From positions 12,639,001-12,703,000 of the forward strand of contig NC_073337.2 of NCBI RefSeq assembly GCF_027580225.2: a stretch of 64,000 nucleotides of DNA. The letters are read 5' to 3'. Positions 1 through 13,527 of this stretch are shown here, in pieces. The notes under the pieces were generated by a model, which saw nothing but the letters and a program-made list of their open reading frames with translations, did no database searches and had not been told where the DNA came from. The DNA is from Misgurnus anguillicaudatus (lineage: Eukaryota > Chordata > Actinopteri > Cypriniformes > Cobitidae). How positions within the stretch are numbered: position 1 is the first letter of the stretch; each line of letters opens with the position of its first letter. The position numbers and the translations under genes are program-made.

Positions 1-810
1 GAATACAACATCTCACTGAACTAGATTCAAACTGCTCGGAGAGAGTGAAGTGCCTTCACACTCCAAACACAAGCATTCACAGCTCACACCTGGACTGAAG
101 GGACTCAAATTGGATTCCACATCCAATGTTGTAATGCTTAGAAATGAAAGACAGAATATTTAATTTAGAGCAACAGAGAACTTTTAGTTTGCACTATACG
201 GTTTGAAAGTAATTCAAAGGCCTGTGGCGTGGTCTTATACTGTAATGATGAAATATTAAGATATAGGTGCAATTGTACAGGTAAGAGTTGCACAGACATG
301 CCTGTAAATACACAGACACAAAAAACATGCAGTGCTATGGCTTGAATATTTTCAGTGCCTGTTTCAAAGAGACCTGCCCTAATTTCATCTGACAGGTGCT
401 GTAAAATCCTGGAACCTGTTTGCACACGAGATCTCTTGTGTAGACTAAGAACTCAATACAACAAATAAACATATAATATATAATAAATCTACCCGTGATA
501 CTTGTTGTCCAGGTTTACATATTGCAAAACAATGCCAGGTAATGAGATTTAATACCGCAAGAAATGTAAACACTTAAATTCAATTATTGTATTCAACACA
601 TAATTAAAATCAAGAGCATGCAAGTTCATTTTCTTTCACAGCAAACTGCTGTAAACTTGCCTTGTGAGAAATGTACTTATTTATAGCATAATATAAAAGG
701 TTTGTTTAATTGACTGTTTTTTATGTTTTAGGAAAAAATATGTCATAATTGTTTATGTATTAAACTAAAAACAGTAAGTATAATAAACTCTTTTTTTTAA
801 CAAATTATAT

Positions 811-1263
811 TATTACACGGCTCTCTGGAATGCTTGATTCTGATTGGTCAGTTGAGACATTTGCAGGTTCGTTCTTTTCAAATAACAACCGCTCCAAAGT
901 AATAATGCATAGCCGGACTACTTGTATGTTTAAAATCCCTCCGCGCCAACAAAGATTACTGTTTGGCGCCATCTTGTGACAAACACTGGACAACCACAAT
1001 TAAGAATGGAAAATTTTGACATTAATTTTAACATGTACGAAAAAACAAATATGCTAATATTTGCTAATAAATATGCTAATAAAATGTTTCAAATTCATAT
1101 TCATGTGGCAAGTAGCCGTGTAATAAGCGGGATAATGTAGAGGCAGCCGGTAGTTATTGGGAAATAAGCCCCTTCAGTGTGATACAAGACCCTCCGCTTC
1201 GCGTCGGGTCCTGATCACACTGTCGGGGCTTATTTCCCAATCCGGCTGCCTCTATATTATCCC
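811..1263. mobile_element. foldback element with two palindromes
   Basis: TTACACGGCT near 814 pairs with AGCCGTGTAA near 1114-1123. Immediately after it, 1129-1183 and 1214-1263 form inverted arms of about 50 bp (GGGATAATGTAGAGGCAGCC against its complement) around a short GC-rich loop. This looks like a non-autonomous DNA transposon or two adjacent ones. The superfamily is not clear. Confidence 0.6.
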
Positions 1264-1546
1264 TTACTTAGTACACCACACTCTAAAATGCGTCATTCCA
1301 AGATTTGTTCTTTTCAGATAACAACCGATAACCTGGATGCTGAAAATCATTTTGACAGGTACAGTTTAATATTACACAAAACAAAATTTTAATAACATAT
1401 CCTACAAAGGACTGAGGCTGCAATAATTTAAAATAAATACACATAGAAAGAAATATACAAAACAAGCATAAATAAAAAAAAAAAAGCCTCTGGCTCCACA
1501 GACAGTTTCTTCTGCCCATGCCTTGGCTCCAAACTTACGTTTTTAC

Positions 1547-1918
1547 TAGGGATGCACGATAACTGCTTATTTTTAATATTATCGGTTATCGGTCTGATAG
1601 CAAAATTAGGCCGATAAATGAAAGCCGATAAATGCTGGATTATTTTGGTTTGTTGAACCACTTCACTTGCTCATTGCTGGCCATGTGGAGTTTTGATTGG
1701 TGCTTTCTGTGACATAGCACGACGATGACACATGTTGCAGGCTTAAGGAGAGTATGCTAGTCTAGCGCAAAGACAAGATGTCCGCGGTCTGGGAGTTTTT
1801 CGTTGTGAAATTAATATGAATATTTATCGGCCTATATATATATCGGTTATTGGCCCCCAAATATAAAGAGTTATCGGTTATCGGTATCGGCCAAAATTTC
1901 CATATCGGTGCATCCCTA
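1547..1918. mobile_element. hAT-type MITE with perfect 8-bp target duplication
   Basis: The ends are TAGGGATGCACGATA and TATCGGTGCATCCCTA. The element is flanked on both sides by GTTTTTAC (1539-1546 and 1919-1926). The 8-bp duplication and TAGGG.. termini are hAT hallmarks. The interior is non-coding and 372 bp long. Confidence 0.9.
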
Positions 1919-1926
1919 GTTTTTAC

Positions 1927-2290
1927 GTAACATGGCGACGACCATGGTCGGACATTTTTGGCTTCAATTTGTTACAATGGAGGGAGGCGACGTTGCGTCG
2001 TCCATCTTTTTTTACAGTCTATGGATCCAACCAATCAGTGTGAAGAGGTGTCTATAAATAGCTGTCATGCACCTCTGTCCCGTGACAGTTTTTGCAGCAT
2101 TCCTCCTCCACCCAATCACCTCACTCTCAGTAAGTACATCTATCCCAGTAAAAGAGGGGGGAGTACTCTGGGGTCAGGCTAAAATACAGAGCTCGGAGCC
2201 CTCCCCTCGGACAGCATGCAGGGAATGTGATTGGTCAAGCCCGGTCGAGTTTAAAAAAATAAAACTGTACCCAAGCAAAGTTTTAGTGTA
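1927..2290. repeat. dispersed repeat (TGGCGAC..TTTTTTACAGTCTATGG)
   Basis: 1931-2028 carries the motif TTTTTTTACAGTCTATGG, and a related complement is at 16056-16170 (GACTGTAAAAAATATGGACG). Only the repeated core is clear; the boundaries are not. Confidence 0.4.
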
Positions 2291-4156
2291 AATAAAGTTA
2301 ATATATTTCACTTTTTACACCTTTTGATTGCATTTCAAAATCCGTCATGCAACCTATGAAGGCTGTCCGAATGTGTTTCACACAGCTGCCATCACGCACA
2401 AATGCATAGCCTATCCCGCATGTTTGTCGTCATTGACAGGTACCCTGCGCATGCTGTTTGCTGTGATTGTTTTTAATGATAGAGAGCACGAACCATTTGA
2501 TATTTGAGATGAAATAAAACTTACCGCTGAGTTAAGCAGATTTTGTCTCTGTCGTCTATGTGACGCACAACAGTCAGCACATGATCATTTCAAGTCCGTT
2601 TACAAGACAAATGCTTTTGTTATGTTTAATATAAAGTTTACATTGCATTGTAAAAGTGATGAAATTATCTTCTTACATGCTGAATTCATAATGAGAAAGT
2701 ATTAACACAAGCTTTTTTATTCTGCTCTAACACTATAAACAATAATATATGTCATTTTAAATACAAACTATAATTCTATCTTGACATGCACATTTTCTGG
2801 TTCATGTTGGTCCAGTTTAATTCAGAGGACTCATTGGTTGGGTGTATTCATTTTTATTGTAAGCCTTTAAAAAGAAATTATTTTAGCTTAAATTTTCTAA
2901 TATATATTTTTGACAATTAAAAAAAAAATTCCAAAAACTTTCAACAGAAAAAGCAAAAAAGTCAGCAGATTCTGTCTGGCCCTGCCCATAAGGCAGCGAG
3001 GCAACAAGTGCATAAACTTTGGGATGCAATCTGAATTTTTTATTTGTAGTTTCGTGTTACACGCCCATGGATGTTTTCTTACACAGTGGTTTCTAATTTC
3101 TCCTGCGTTTAAGTTTTATTAAATTACTTGGATCCTGCATATATGTCTAATTTGTAACAATTACATTACTGTTAAAGTGCAATGAAATCTTTTGTAAGTG
3201 CTTAACAACCCTTCTCTCTGGTAAATGAAATGCTAAAGCTGATTACGCACTGTTTTAAATCACGTTAGCAAATGCACTGTTTATTATTCATGAGGAGACG
3301 TGGATTTGTTGTGTGTTCTTAGTAATCACTAGCAAATAGAAAAGCCAACAGATTAAACACAGTACTGTATGTTTAGTGCTTCTCGCACTTTATTCAAACC
3401 AAACCATTTATTTTTTAAACGGAAATAACCTGTTATGAAAATCACAGCACACCAGTGAGACCTCTAAACACTTTCTATTTGAATAAAACATATGCCTGAG
3501 CTTCAAATTAGAAATATCTTAGATCCTAGTGTTACATAGAGTTCTTATAGACTTCAGACGGACCATTAAAGAACACAACTCCCCAGAAATACTGTAAAAC
3601 ATCCAATTAGATGATGACTTTGAAAATCCTAAAATGTTTCCAGTAAGTATGTGTGTACTGAATGTGACTTCTGAGGCTGAGACTACTTAGATGCTAATCA
3701 CTCTTCATTCTGAATACAATACGATCTAGATGCAACTTGGGTTATATAAACAAATAAATCAACTGTCAATAAATCAATAGTGACTCCAGTCTACATAATC
3801 TGCATCTCTTTGGACTGTGGGTGAAACTAGAATAAACAACAGTTTGTCGATATGAATTTTTTATAAACAAAAAAGAAAGAAAAAGAGAGGGGGGACAAAA
3901 TAAAAAAATCTTTTGAAATCTGTACTCTACCAGACAGCCATTTACACTAATAAAAAAGGCCCACACCTCTTTCCACTTTCCCAGTTTTCCTCTGTGGCAA
4001 TCACAAGTAAGTGGTGTAAGAGGAAAGCCCTGTGCGAGGGGCAATTCCTGGGCTCTGGCTGACTTTATCAGACCATGTCTCTCTTTTTCTCTTGAACGTG
4101 ACATATGAAAAGTCGCATTTGGTTTAACATATGGAGAACTATTGCTTTTACATGTA

Positions 4157-4213
4157 TACATTTACCCATCACTTTGCACTGCTAATGCAATGCTCGACCA
4201 ACAGGGCTACATG
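4157..4213 (-). repeat. tRNA-derived SINE head fragment
   Basis: The minus strand reads TAGCCCTGTTGGTCGAGCA, resembling a tRNA A-box region. It is short and decayed. Confidence 0.35.
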
Positions 4214-4715
4214 ACCAACACCTATTGTCATGTCTTAAAACAATGATAATATTGTTTGGATGAACCAGCAGTTGAAGACTAAGACAAGTGACCATAAAAT
4301 ATATTTTCCCCAGGAAGTGGTTAGAATGCTGGTTTAGAAATACAGCAAAACAGCATCGGATTAAGATCAGAGCTATACCTACATTGAAAGCATCATGTGG
4401 TGAGAAATAAACATCTGTGGAACGTTTGTCACTCTCAGCAAGCATATTTTACACTGACAATGATTGACACATGCCCCTCCCACTAATGCACTGTTCTTGG
4501 ACCTGCTGTATAACTAACACAGATGAGAAACAATCAGGTGGGTTTGACCTCACAGAGCAGCGCCAGAAGCTGTCAATCTCAGACACAGCCATTAATAAAA
4601 TCATATAAACAAGAAAAATTCAAATACAAAATCATATAAATAGGAACAAATCAAATGTATAAACATATAACAAGGTATGTCACTCAAAAAATATTGTCAA
4701 TGCCCAAAAAACATG

Positions 4716-5495
4716 CACTGTAAAAAATACTTTGCTGCCTTAAAATTTTTTGTTAATTCAACTCAGAATTTACAAGTCATGTCAACTTACTATTATTTAT
4801 CTTAACAAGAGATGAGTTGTTACAACTTATAAAATGAAGCTGACTTTTTTCAGGCAAGTTATAACAACTCACCTGTAGTTATAACAACTAATCTCTAGTC
4901 AAGATAAATACAGCCCAGTCACACAAAATTTCGTACCTAGTCACGTAATTTTTTTATTCTTTTTCGTGTTAATGACCTGAATTTCGGCGGTTTTATTCAT
5001 GATCGTATCACGAATTTCTGTTTATGTGTCATTGTCACGTATTGGTTACTCAACCATTTAGCTTCCGTTTATAGTTAGATTGACATAAAATGACATCCTT
5101 ACCCAAACCCAACTTTAACCCTAACGCAAGGCGACAATGTTTTAAAATATAGAAAATATAAAAACATGAATCAGAAAAAATAGTATAAACCAATACTTAA
5201 AGTGACATCCTAACGCAAACACCAAATCTAACCCTAAACCGAAGCGAAAATGGTTTGAAAATAGGGAAAAGCAGTTGAGTAACCAATACTTGACAATGAC
5301 ACATAAACAGAAATTCGTGATACGATCAAGAAAAAAATGCAGAAATTCGTGACAGTATCACGAAAAAGAATCAAAAAATTACGTGACTATAGGAACATAA
5401 TTTTGTGAGACTGGGTAGGATAAATAACAGTAAGTTGAAATGACATGAACATGAAATGAAAATTTTTTTAAGGCAGCAAAGTATTTTTTACAGTG
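4716..5495. mobile_element. DNA transposon, CACTGTAAAAAATAC ends, carrying a nested foldback
   Basis: The left end CACTGTAAAAAATACTTTGC and the right end GCAAAGTATTTTTTACAGTG are inverted repeats. The arms are separated by a second inserted palindrome at 4914-5415. Confidence 0.75.
4914..5415. mobile_element. foldback element (CCCAGTC..CACGAAAT family)
   Basis: The ends CCCAGTCACACAAAATT and AATTTTGTGAGACTGGG are inverted. The interior carries CACGAAT/ATTCGTG motifs and the block TATTGGTTACTCAAC on both arms. The same family recurs at 6864-8827. Confidence 0.75.
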
Positions 5496-6358
5496 TGGTA
5501 TTAAAACATATCTTGAGAATTTCAGGGTATGATTTGATACAGTGGATATAGTGACTTCAATTAGAAAAAAACTGAAAAAAGGCAACTTCTGAATATCTTC
5601 TAGCAAACTACTGAATATCTACCAGTACGATTATGCAATTACGAAATATGGCGTTACCGAAAACATTTAAAAATACAGTGACTGTACTGAATGTGTCAAT
5701 ATGTATTTTCTGAATCACCAAAAGCAATACATTTGTAGAAAATCATGCAAAAAATCTGACAAGCTTATAATGTGACAGAAAAATGCTTTGCTATGTGGCA
5801 AGGAAAGGTATATTATTTATAATGTTTACTTATGGCACCATTTTAATTTCACCTGCAAATGTCAAATGTTAACCTAAAGTTAATTTAAGAAATCTTTTTG
5901 CTGAGCGAAAAATGTGAGGGGGTAAAATCAATACAGGAGATGCTCTTTGAAGGGATGGAGGGGCGCAGGGCAGACGAGAGTACTTTGTTGCAAGTGTTGC
6001 TGACACGGACGGTCAAGAGCACTGTAATTATCCTTATTGTGTGAGTGTGTTCAGGGACTCTAGAAGTATTCGCTGTGGGATTTCCTTACTAGCCTGCTAG
6101 CAAAGGCTTTCAGCTTAGAGAAGGTAAAAGTGTCAATTTAGTTTCACTTCAATCATGTATGGACCTGTTTCAATATTGCAGGTTAACTATTCCTAATATT
6201 GGTGGGTATTCCCCCTGAGGGCAACTCACATTCAAGGTTAAAGTAAGTGTCATTGACAACAAATTAGACAGTTCAAGTAACAGCATGCAACATGCTTTTA
6301 AAATAATGTTTGACATCTTAATAGACTGCAAAATAGAGTAGGACTCAGTTGCATAGTG

Positions 6359-6653
6359 CAGTGGTTTTCAAACTGGGGGCCTGGGCCCGCGAGATGGTGC
6401 CAGGGGGCCCCAGTTTTATGACATTTTATGAAATGCATTCAATACATACAATTTATCATGAATTCCATGAAATTAAACGTAAAAAATAAGGCTACTAACC
6501 AAAAGCACTACTTTTTTGTATAATTTAATGTTTTTTTCATTAAAATGTTGAGTTTTAAAACAGTTTTTGTCACAAATTTTCTTTGGGGGGGCAAGGAATG
6601 CAATGTACACAAGGAGGGGGGGGGCACACGCTGAAAAAATTTGAGAACCACTG
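6359..6653. mobile_element. hAT MITE with 8-bp target duplication
   Basis: The ends are CAGTGGTTTTCAAACTGG and TTTGAGAACCACTG. GCATAGTG is duplicated at 6351-6358 and 6654-6661. The 295-bp interior has no coding capacity. Confidence 0.9.
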
Positions 6654-7625
6654 GCATAGTGCATACATTATAAAGAAAGGCACATGGATATCAAAAGGTT
6701 AAAACAATATACTATAATTTACAGGTGTAAAAAGGAATGCATCGCCGTATATGATACATAAAGCTTGAGTAGTGCTGATAATATTATTATGCAATATAAT
6801 ATTCAAATATTATTTAACAGGCAAGTGTTTTTCACGTAACAATTGGTAACAACTGTTTGGAACAGACTGATCTCACGGAAAGTCGTGTTATAGTCACGCA
6901 AAATGTGAATAATTTATTCCTGTCCATGGCACGAAATTCTGCTTTATTTCGTGGCTTGAACACGAATGTCTTTTTTCGTGACATTCACCTACCCAGTCTC
7001 ACCAAGTTTCGTGATATAGTCATGTTTTTTATTTCTTTTTTCGTGCTATTATCACGAATTTTCGCATTCTTTCGTGATCGTATAACGAATTCCTGTTTTC
7101 GTGTGATTATCACGTATTGGTTACTCAACTGCTTTTTCCTATTTTTAAACCATTGTCGCTTCGGTTTAGGGTTAGATTTGGTGCTTGCATTAATTAGAAT
7201 GTCACTTTATACATTGGTTTATACTATTTTTTCGGATTTATTTTTTTATATGTCGCCTGGCGTTAGGGTTAGAGTTGGGTTTGGTTAGGGATGTCATTTT
7301 ATGTAAATCTAACCCTAAACCGAAGCGACAATTAAGAAAATAGGACAAAACAGTTGAGTAACCAATACGTAATAATCACACAAAAACAGGAATTCGTTAT
7401 ACGATCACGTGACTATATAATGAAATTTCGTGAGACTGGGCTGCATTCGCACAAATTTCTAAAAATAGATTTTCGAGTCTGTTGCACGACATTCTTTTCC
7501 GTTTCATTTTCTGTATTGTTTTCTCATTTTTTCCCCCCTATTTTCTTACAACTGTCCCTTGGGGTTGATGTTAGAATCACTTTCTGTTACATTTTTAGAC
7601 ATCCTAACCCAAACCCTAACTCTAA

Positions 7626-8005
7626 AGGGGGTCGCACACAGGACGCGCAGCTCAGCGGCACGCAGCGCTGCGTCGAGTCGCGTCTAAGACAACTGGGAGG
7701 TATCGTAAACCAGAAGTGCACATTAAATAGCACGAGCTTAGTCAGATAGCGTCTACTTCAAAATGCAAAATATATGTTAGCAGCCAATGTTAATTGTTAA
7801 TGATTATTTAATGTTAAACTATGTGAGTGGCGCTCTGTGGCGAGACAGGGATTATAGCAACTTCTAACACTTCCTGGATCAAAGCTGGGCGCCGCAGACA
7901 GGCTCCACCTGTCGGCGCCGGTGTGCGTATACTCATAGAAAACAATGTGTTAGATTTTTTTAGAACGGCGCAGTGCTGAGCTGCGCGTCCGGTGTGCGAC
8001 CCCCT
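7626..8005. mobile_element. Harbinger-like MITE, TAA target duplication
   Basis: The ends are AGGGGGTCGCACAC.GGACGC and GCGTCCGGTGTGCGACCCCC, flanked by TAA at 7623-7625 and 8006-8008. Related copies are at 16600-17260 and 36886-37235. Confidence 0.75.
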
Positions 8006-8054
8006 TAACCCTAACTCCAGGCAAGAATAGTTTTAAAAGTGGAAGAAAAACCAG

Positions 8055-8540
8055 CCTGATCTCACAAAATACGTGAAATAGTCACGCTTTATTTTGCACA
8101 GTTTTGCGTGACATTGTCACGTATTTCCACCATTTTACGTGCCCCTGCCACGACTTTCTTTTCCATGACAGTTTCACGTATTGGTTACTCAACTGTTTTT
8201 TTATTTTTTAACAATTGTCGCTTCGGTTTGGGGTTAGATTTGCTGTTTGCGTTACGATGTCACTTAACGCTAACGTCAAGCAACAATGGTTTAAAAAGCA
8301 TACGAAAAAATAGTATAAACCAATACGTTAAGTGACATCATAACGCAAACAGCAAATCTAACCCCAAACCGAAGCGACAACTGTTTAAAAATAAAAAAAC
8401 AGTTGAGTAATCAATACGTGAAACTGTCATGGAAAAGAAAGTCGTGGCAGGGGCATGTAAAATGGTGGAAATACGTGACAATGTCACGCAAAACTGAGCA
8501 AAATAATGCGTGACTATTTAACGTATTTTGTGAGATCAGG
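8055..8540. mobile_element. near-perfect palindrome, same foldback family
   Basis: CCTGATCTCACAAAATACGT at 8055 is mirrored by ACGTATTTTGTGAGATCAGG ending at 8540. The two arms are each over 200 bp and stay almost identical throughout. Confidence 0.85.
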
Positions 8541-8984
8541 TTGAGAAAAACATGTAGAAACCAATACCAAAAAAGTACATCCTAAACCAAACATCAAAAA
8601 TATCCCCAAGCGACAATGATTTAAAAATAGGGGAAAAATTAGAAAACAATACATAAAATGACATGAAAAAGAAAGTCGTGCCACGGACACGAGAACTATT
8701 TATAGAAATTCAAGTGTCACAAAAAAGACATTCGTGCCCAAGGCACGAAAAAACCTGAATTTCGGGTCATGGACACAAATAAATGTATCAAATTTTACGT
8801 GACTTTCTGTGAGAATTTGTTCTGTGTAATAATCAAATAAGTTTGTAAAGTTGTAACTTGTTATAAATTGATGTAAATTGTAACTTAATTGTTTTTGCTG
8901 TAATTTCGCTTTTACATTGAATTATGGTATCACAACATACTAAGCATGCAGGGCTAAGAATAAATATCTTCTAATATATTATTT

Positions 8985-9056
8985 TATTACTATTACTATT
9001 ATTACTACTACTATTACTATTACTATTACTATTACTATTACTATTACTACTACTAT

Positions 9057-9146
<90 letters not shown>

Positions 9147-9147
9147 A
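8985..9147. repeat. (ATT)/(ACT)n trinucleotide microsatellite
   Basis: About 160 bp of mixed ATT and ACT units, becoming pure (TAC)n from about 9050. Confidence 0.95.
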
Positions 9148-9737
9148 TAGATAGTAATCTATGCTTTCATACCAATATGGTTGATTTACATCTAAAATAA
9201 AAACTTCATAACAGAACAGTTTACTTCCCCATGACCCGTTTTTCTACATTTTTCTATAGGCTAGTGCATGATTTGTTTCCTACTTACGTGTCATATGTGC
9301 CATGTATGTATCATAACAAAACTGGTTTTCTCTGGATATTGATTTTTTTTTCACTTGGAAGTGATGTTTGTAAGGCATTGTTATCCATATCATAACACTG
9401 CCAGGGTATTTCCAGTGACTGGAAACAACACAAAGTGTCTGGCTTTCACACAGAGGAGGAACAAGGTGTGATAAAACACAGCTTTGGCATGTAGCCTTTC
9501 TTGGCTGTTTTGACCATCTGGGTTTTTTATAGTTCAAGCTCTGCCATGGTTGTCAAAGCTCTCAGCATTGTATTTCTCTGAAATCTCAAAGTGAAAGCCA
9601 GGTGGTATAAGCAACCATCTAGGAGAAATATCCATTTTGCTTTCATGAGGACATTATCTACACAAAACATTAAATATATTAATGTTTAAACACAAGTTTA
9701 AGTCTGTGTAAAGTCATTTCAGAGAATTGTTTCTTAA

Positions 9738-10518
9738 AGGACAAGTTCGGTATTTTACACTTAAAGCCCTGTTTTCAGATTGTTTATGATGAAATAGAAC
9801 GGTTTTGACTGAAATTTCAACATATGTGGCTGCCCCGAGAATTTTCGGGTGTTTGTGTTTCACCTCCCACCTCTACAATGGGTTTAATGGTGAACTGGAA
9901 CAATCCTTCCTAAAATGCATTAAACTTTCATTTACAAAGACGTGAAACTCACCGAGTGGTCAGGGGTGTTCACTGATATGCTCACGCAAAAACTACTGCA
10001 AAATACGCATTCCAACAGGTTTTATCGTAGTTTTTGTCCCACTCCATTGACTTGTATTAGATGTGCTGTGAGGTACGGTATTACTCCGCGCCGGGAACTT
10101 TGTTTGTATTCTTGCAATTGGCAAAGGCGGATTAGTGCCACCAACTGGGCTGGAGTTTCTATTATTCAAGCTCTCAGCGGAAGAATATACAGGTGTGAGG
10201 CATTTGGAAAAATAGGTCCACAAGTTTGCTAAAACAGCTGTTGGAGAGCGTCTTTTGCAGTGATTTTTGTGTGGGGGTATCAGTGGACGCCCCTGACCGC
10301 TCGGTGAGTTTCACGTCTTTGTAGACGAAACTTTAATGCATTTTAGGAAGGATTGTTCCAGTGCACCATTAAACCCATTTTAGAGGTGGGAGGTGAAACA
10401 CAAACACCCGAAAATTCTCGGGGCAGCCGCACATGTCGAAATTTCAGTCAAAACCGTTCTATTTCATCATAAACAATCTGAAAACAGGGCTTTAAGTGTA
10501 AAATACCAAACTTGTCCT
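9738..10518. mobile_element. TTAA-target long palindromic element
   Basis: TTAA lies on both sides (9734-9737 and 10519-10522). The ends are AGGACAAGTTCGGTATTTTA and its complement, with arms of about 280 bp. A piggyBac- or Kolobok-type non-autonomous element fits. No transposase is present. Confidence 0.85.
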
Positions 10519-11307
10519 TTAACACATTATAAATGTTTCTTTGGCACCTTTAAGATCGGACTTTACTGTAAGTTTTTCATGCTTTGTTGGTTATGTTTCA
10601 AATAGTATATTACAATACACTGTTAGATGTTGCTGTAGATTTAGCATCTGCAGCGCATTTCTCACTTGAGGAAAGCAGCAAATACTGCACCTATTATAAC
10701 TACTATTGTGGTTTTCTTTTTTGGGTTCTTTAAGAATAAAATACTCAAGCCGTAGGGTTCATTTTCAAAAGATAGACTTTTATTATCCGGACAAATAAAA
10801 GCCAAGCAGTCATGGTATTTAAACCTTGCTCGCACGCAATCCTTGACCTTTACTTTGATCTTAGCATATGCTTCTATAGCCAAGGGTTTGAAACATGAAG
10901 CAACATATGGTTTATATCATACAGAAACACATGGTGGTCACATTCCTTGTCCCTCACCATGTAGGCCTTCAACATGTACTTTTTGAACAAACTGCAATGC
11001 ATGCTGGTAATTTTCCTACACACACAATGATTCACTAAGTGATACATATAACTGGTTATATTCATATAGAAAAACATAAAAACATAATGGTAAAGTAATT
11101 TATACACATATTCCTTTATATTCGGATTAAAACAAACTTCTTCGCTACAAACGCTTAAAACACCAAAAACACACTAACTACGAATTTTTCCACCAAAGTA
11201 TATGAAATACAGAATCTAGTGCTGAACTTTGTGGGTATGGGCGGGTTTCCAAAAATGGACCCGTAAAGGACTGTGATCCAATGATTTCATTGCCATTTAT
11301 CTTAAGG

Positions 11308-11502
11308 CAGGGGTGTCCAAAGTCGGTCCTGGAGGGCCTGTATCCTGCAGAGTTTAGCTAAAACTTCCCTCAACACACCTGCCTCAAAGTATCTAGTCTG
11401 CCTAGTAAGACCTTGATTAGCTGGATCAGGTGTGCTCGATTAGGGTTGGAATAAAACTCTGCAGAGACACCGGCCCTCTAGAAGCAGGAGTGGACACCCC
11501 TG
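11308..11502. mobile_element. hAT MITE with 8-bp target duplication
   Basis: The ends are CAGGGGTGTCCAAAGTCGGT and GTGGACACCCCTG. TCTTAAGG is duplicated at 11300-11307 and 11503-11510. An interrupted relative is at 53776-55374. Confidence 0.92.
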
Positions 11503-13527
11503 TCTTAAGGTGAAGGCGCCTGCACTGTTCGTTCTGAAGGCCTAGGCAAATTTGACCCTGGCAACACACGATGTTACCCTCTGGCTGAAATATGATTGGA
11601 TAAATGCTCTATAATAAATATAAACTACTGAAAGCAGCTCAACCAAGAGAAAAGCTAATAAAGATAATAGACTATATGTGATTCATTTAATACACATTCA
11701 TGGAAAAATATATTAAAATATAAATCAGTGATTCAGATAATGTTTAGGCCAGCAGAGAAGGCTTTGCTGGCCCTGACGGCCCACAGCTAAAGCCCTAATA
11801 GTAAATTATTGTAAATTTTTTTAAATGTACTTTGTTTTACTAAATAATTTTCTTTTATCATTTCGATCTTTTGCTGGCTGTTATCTTTATTGACTTAACA
11901 GGTTTTGTGATTTGTATTGTTGTGTGTGTCATGCCTCACTTTCATTGCTGTTCAGGTTTGGTCATCAGCAAACATTTTAATCTCTCTACCCACAAAAGTC
12001 ATCCCTGATTAAAAATTCTGAATAATTTTCTTGCTATTTTTTAGCTATATTCCTGCACATTTCATGCCTTATTGAAATGAAAATTGTTGATGGACTGTAC
12101 TCTGGGCAACAAATACAATGTTTAACACAAACAGAATACCAAAATGGTGAATAATGATTGAATAAGAACATTGTTTGAGTTGCCTTTTGATTTGTATAAC
12201 ATAATATTAATGTATAATGTATATTAGTAATTAATAATACTAACATTAGTAAATGTAAAAATAATATTTAAAAAAAATAATTAAACATTAAATAATAACA
12301 ACATGATCTTCTGTTTTAGTTATTCAGTTTTTGTGTACCTGATCAATGTGCAGTGGCATATTAATGGTTGTGTTAATCAATGGCCTTTCCCATCAATCAT
12401 AATGCTTTTAGCAGTTGCATAACCATACAGCTCAAACTAGACTTTGCTTTTTAAAAGTTATTTATTTTAGATGTCAGTTAACCCTCCACTGGCCATACCA
12501 CTTTTGCAACAGTTCATGCAACATTTAAGCCTTACTGTACCAGAGTCAAAAATAAAGGTACAAAGGCTGTCACTGGAATGGTCCTAATATGCATAATTTA
12601 CCAAGATCTGTCTTTAATGTACCTTTTGTAAGGGTACCGCCCTGTACCTGTATTTCTGAGAGTGCAGTAAACCAAAAAAGTTGTCCTTCTAAAAGCTCTT
12701 GGCCAATGACCACAGAGGTAAATGTACATTGATTAAGTACTGTCAGTTGTAAGGATTGTAGCGCTCTGCTCTTTGCAGCGCAGTCTGCTTGAGTCGTCCT
12801 TATAGAGCGTATTGAGCTCTAGCTCAGCGGGTTTCTTGTCACTGCTCAATACACTCAACCACACTTTTCATTTTCCTCAATACGACCCATTATGTGATCT
12901 TTATGGTCTTAAAGGTCAATGGAGCGGCTTCCTGCTGTCGTGACAGATCACGGTGCCAAAAATATCACTGTGAGATCAGCTCAGGGCAGTTTGGCCTATA
13001 GCGCAATTTAGCCATCATTGTTTCACAGTCATGGAGATGTTAGCGTTTCAGCTAAAGACAAGAGAGCTTTTAAAATGTTAAACTCCACCCACAGGAATTA
13101 CGCAATGTATTTACGCAATACGATCTGTTTATGTGTGGCGAGCTGGCAGTTAATTTGTGAAAAGTGTGGCAGTTTAGTGCAATAAATGTTCGCCAGAGGC
13201 TTTTACTGTGGCTCTCTGTCAGTGATAAACATACTGCACTACTGGCAAACTGGTTTGTGGTGACTTCTACTCAGGCTATGGTAATCCTGTGTTAATAATG
13301 GATGATCAAGATGAATTAAAAGAGGCATCACAGAGAGGATTTTAGCATCTCATGCTACAAGCAGTGTGTGCCAAGATGAAAAATGTGACTTTGTCTGTGA
13401 AATTGAGGCTAAAGCTTCATAATCTTATGATGAGATTTGGAGCATCACAATTTTATTTCAATGATTCATTTCACATTCATTTAAATATCTGACATGGCCT
13501 TACTCAGGCATATATCAAGGTAATATA

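Larger units (their letters stand above)
6864..8827. mobile_element. nested foldback complex
   Basis: The outer arms (from AGACTGATCTCACGGAAAGT near 6864 to ACTTTCTGTGAGAATTTGT near 8820) enclose one complete inner palindrome ending at 7440, a Harbinger-like MITE (7626-8005) and another near-perfect palindrome (8055-8540). Long open frames here come from the palindromes and show no protein family. Repeated ACCCTAA/TTAGGGT motifs occur in the arms. Confidence 0.7.

Noticed and set aside
6857..7749. 143- and 131-codon frames on the plus strand
   Set aside because: Both are made of palindromic repeat sequence and recur in other copies with stops.
9942..10232. 96-codon frame
   Set aside because: Inside the core of a TTAA palindromic element, with a mirrored frame on the other strand.
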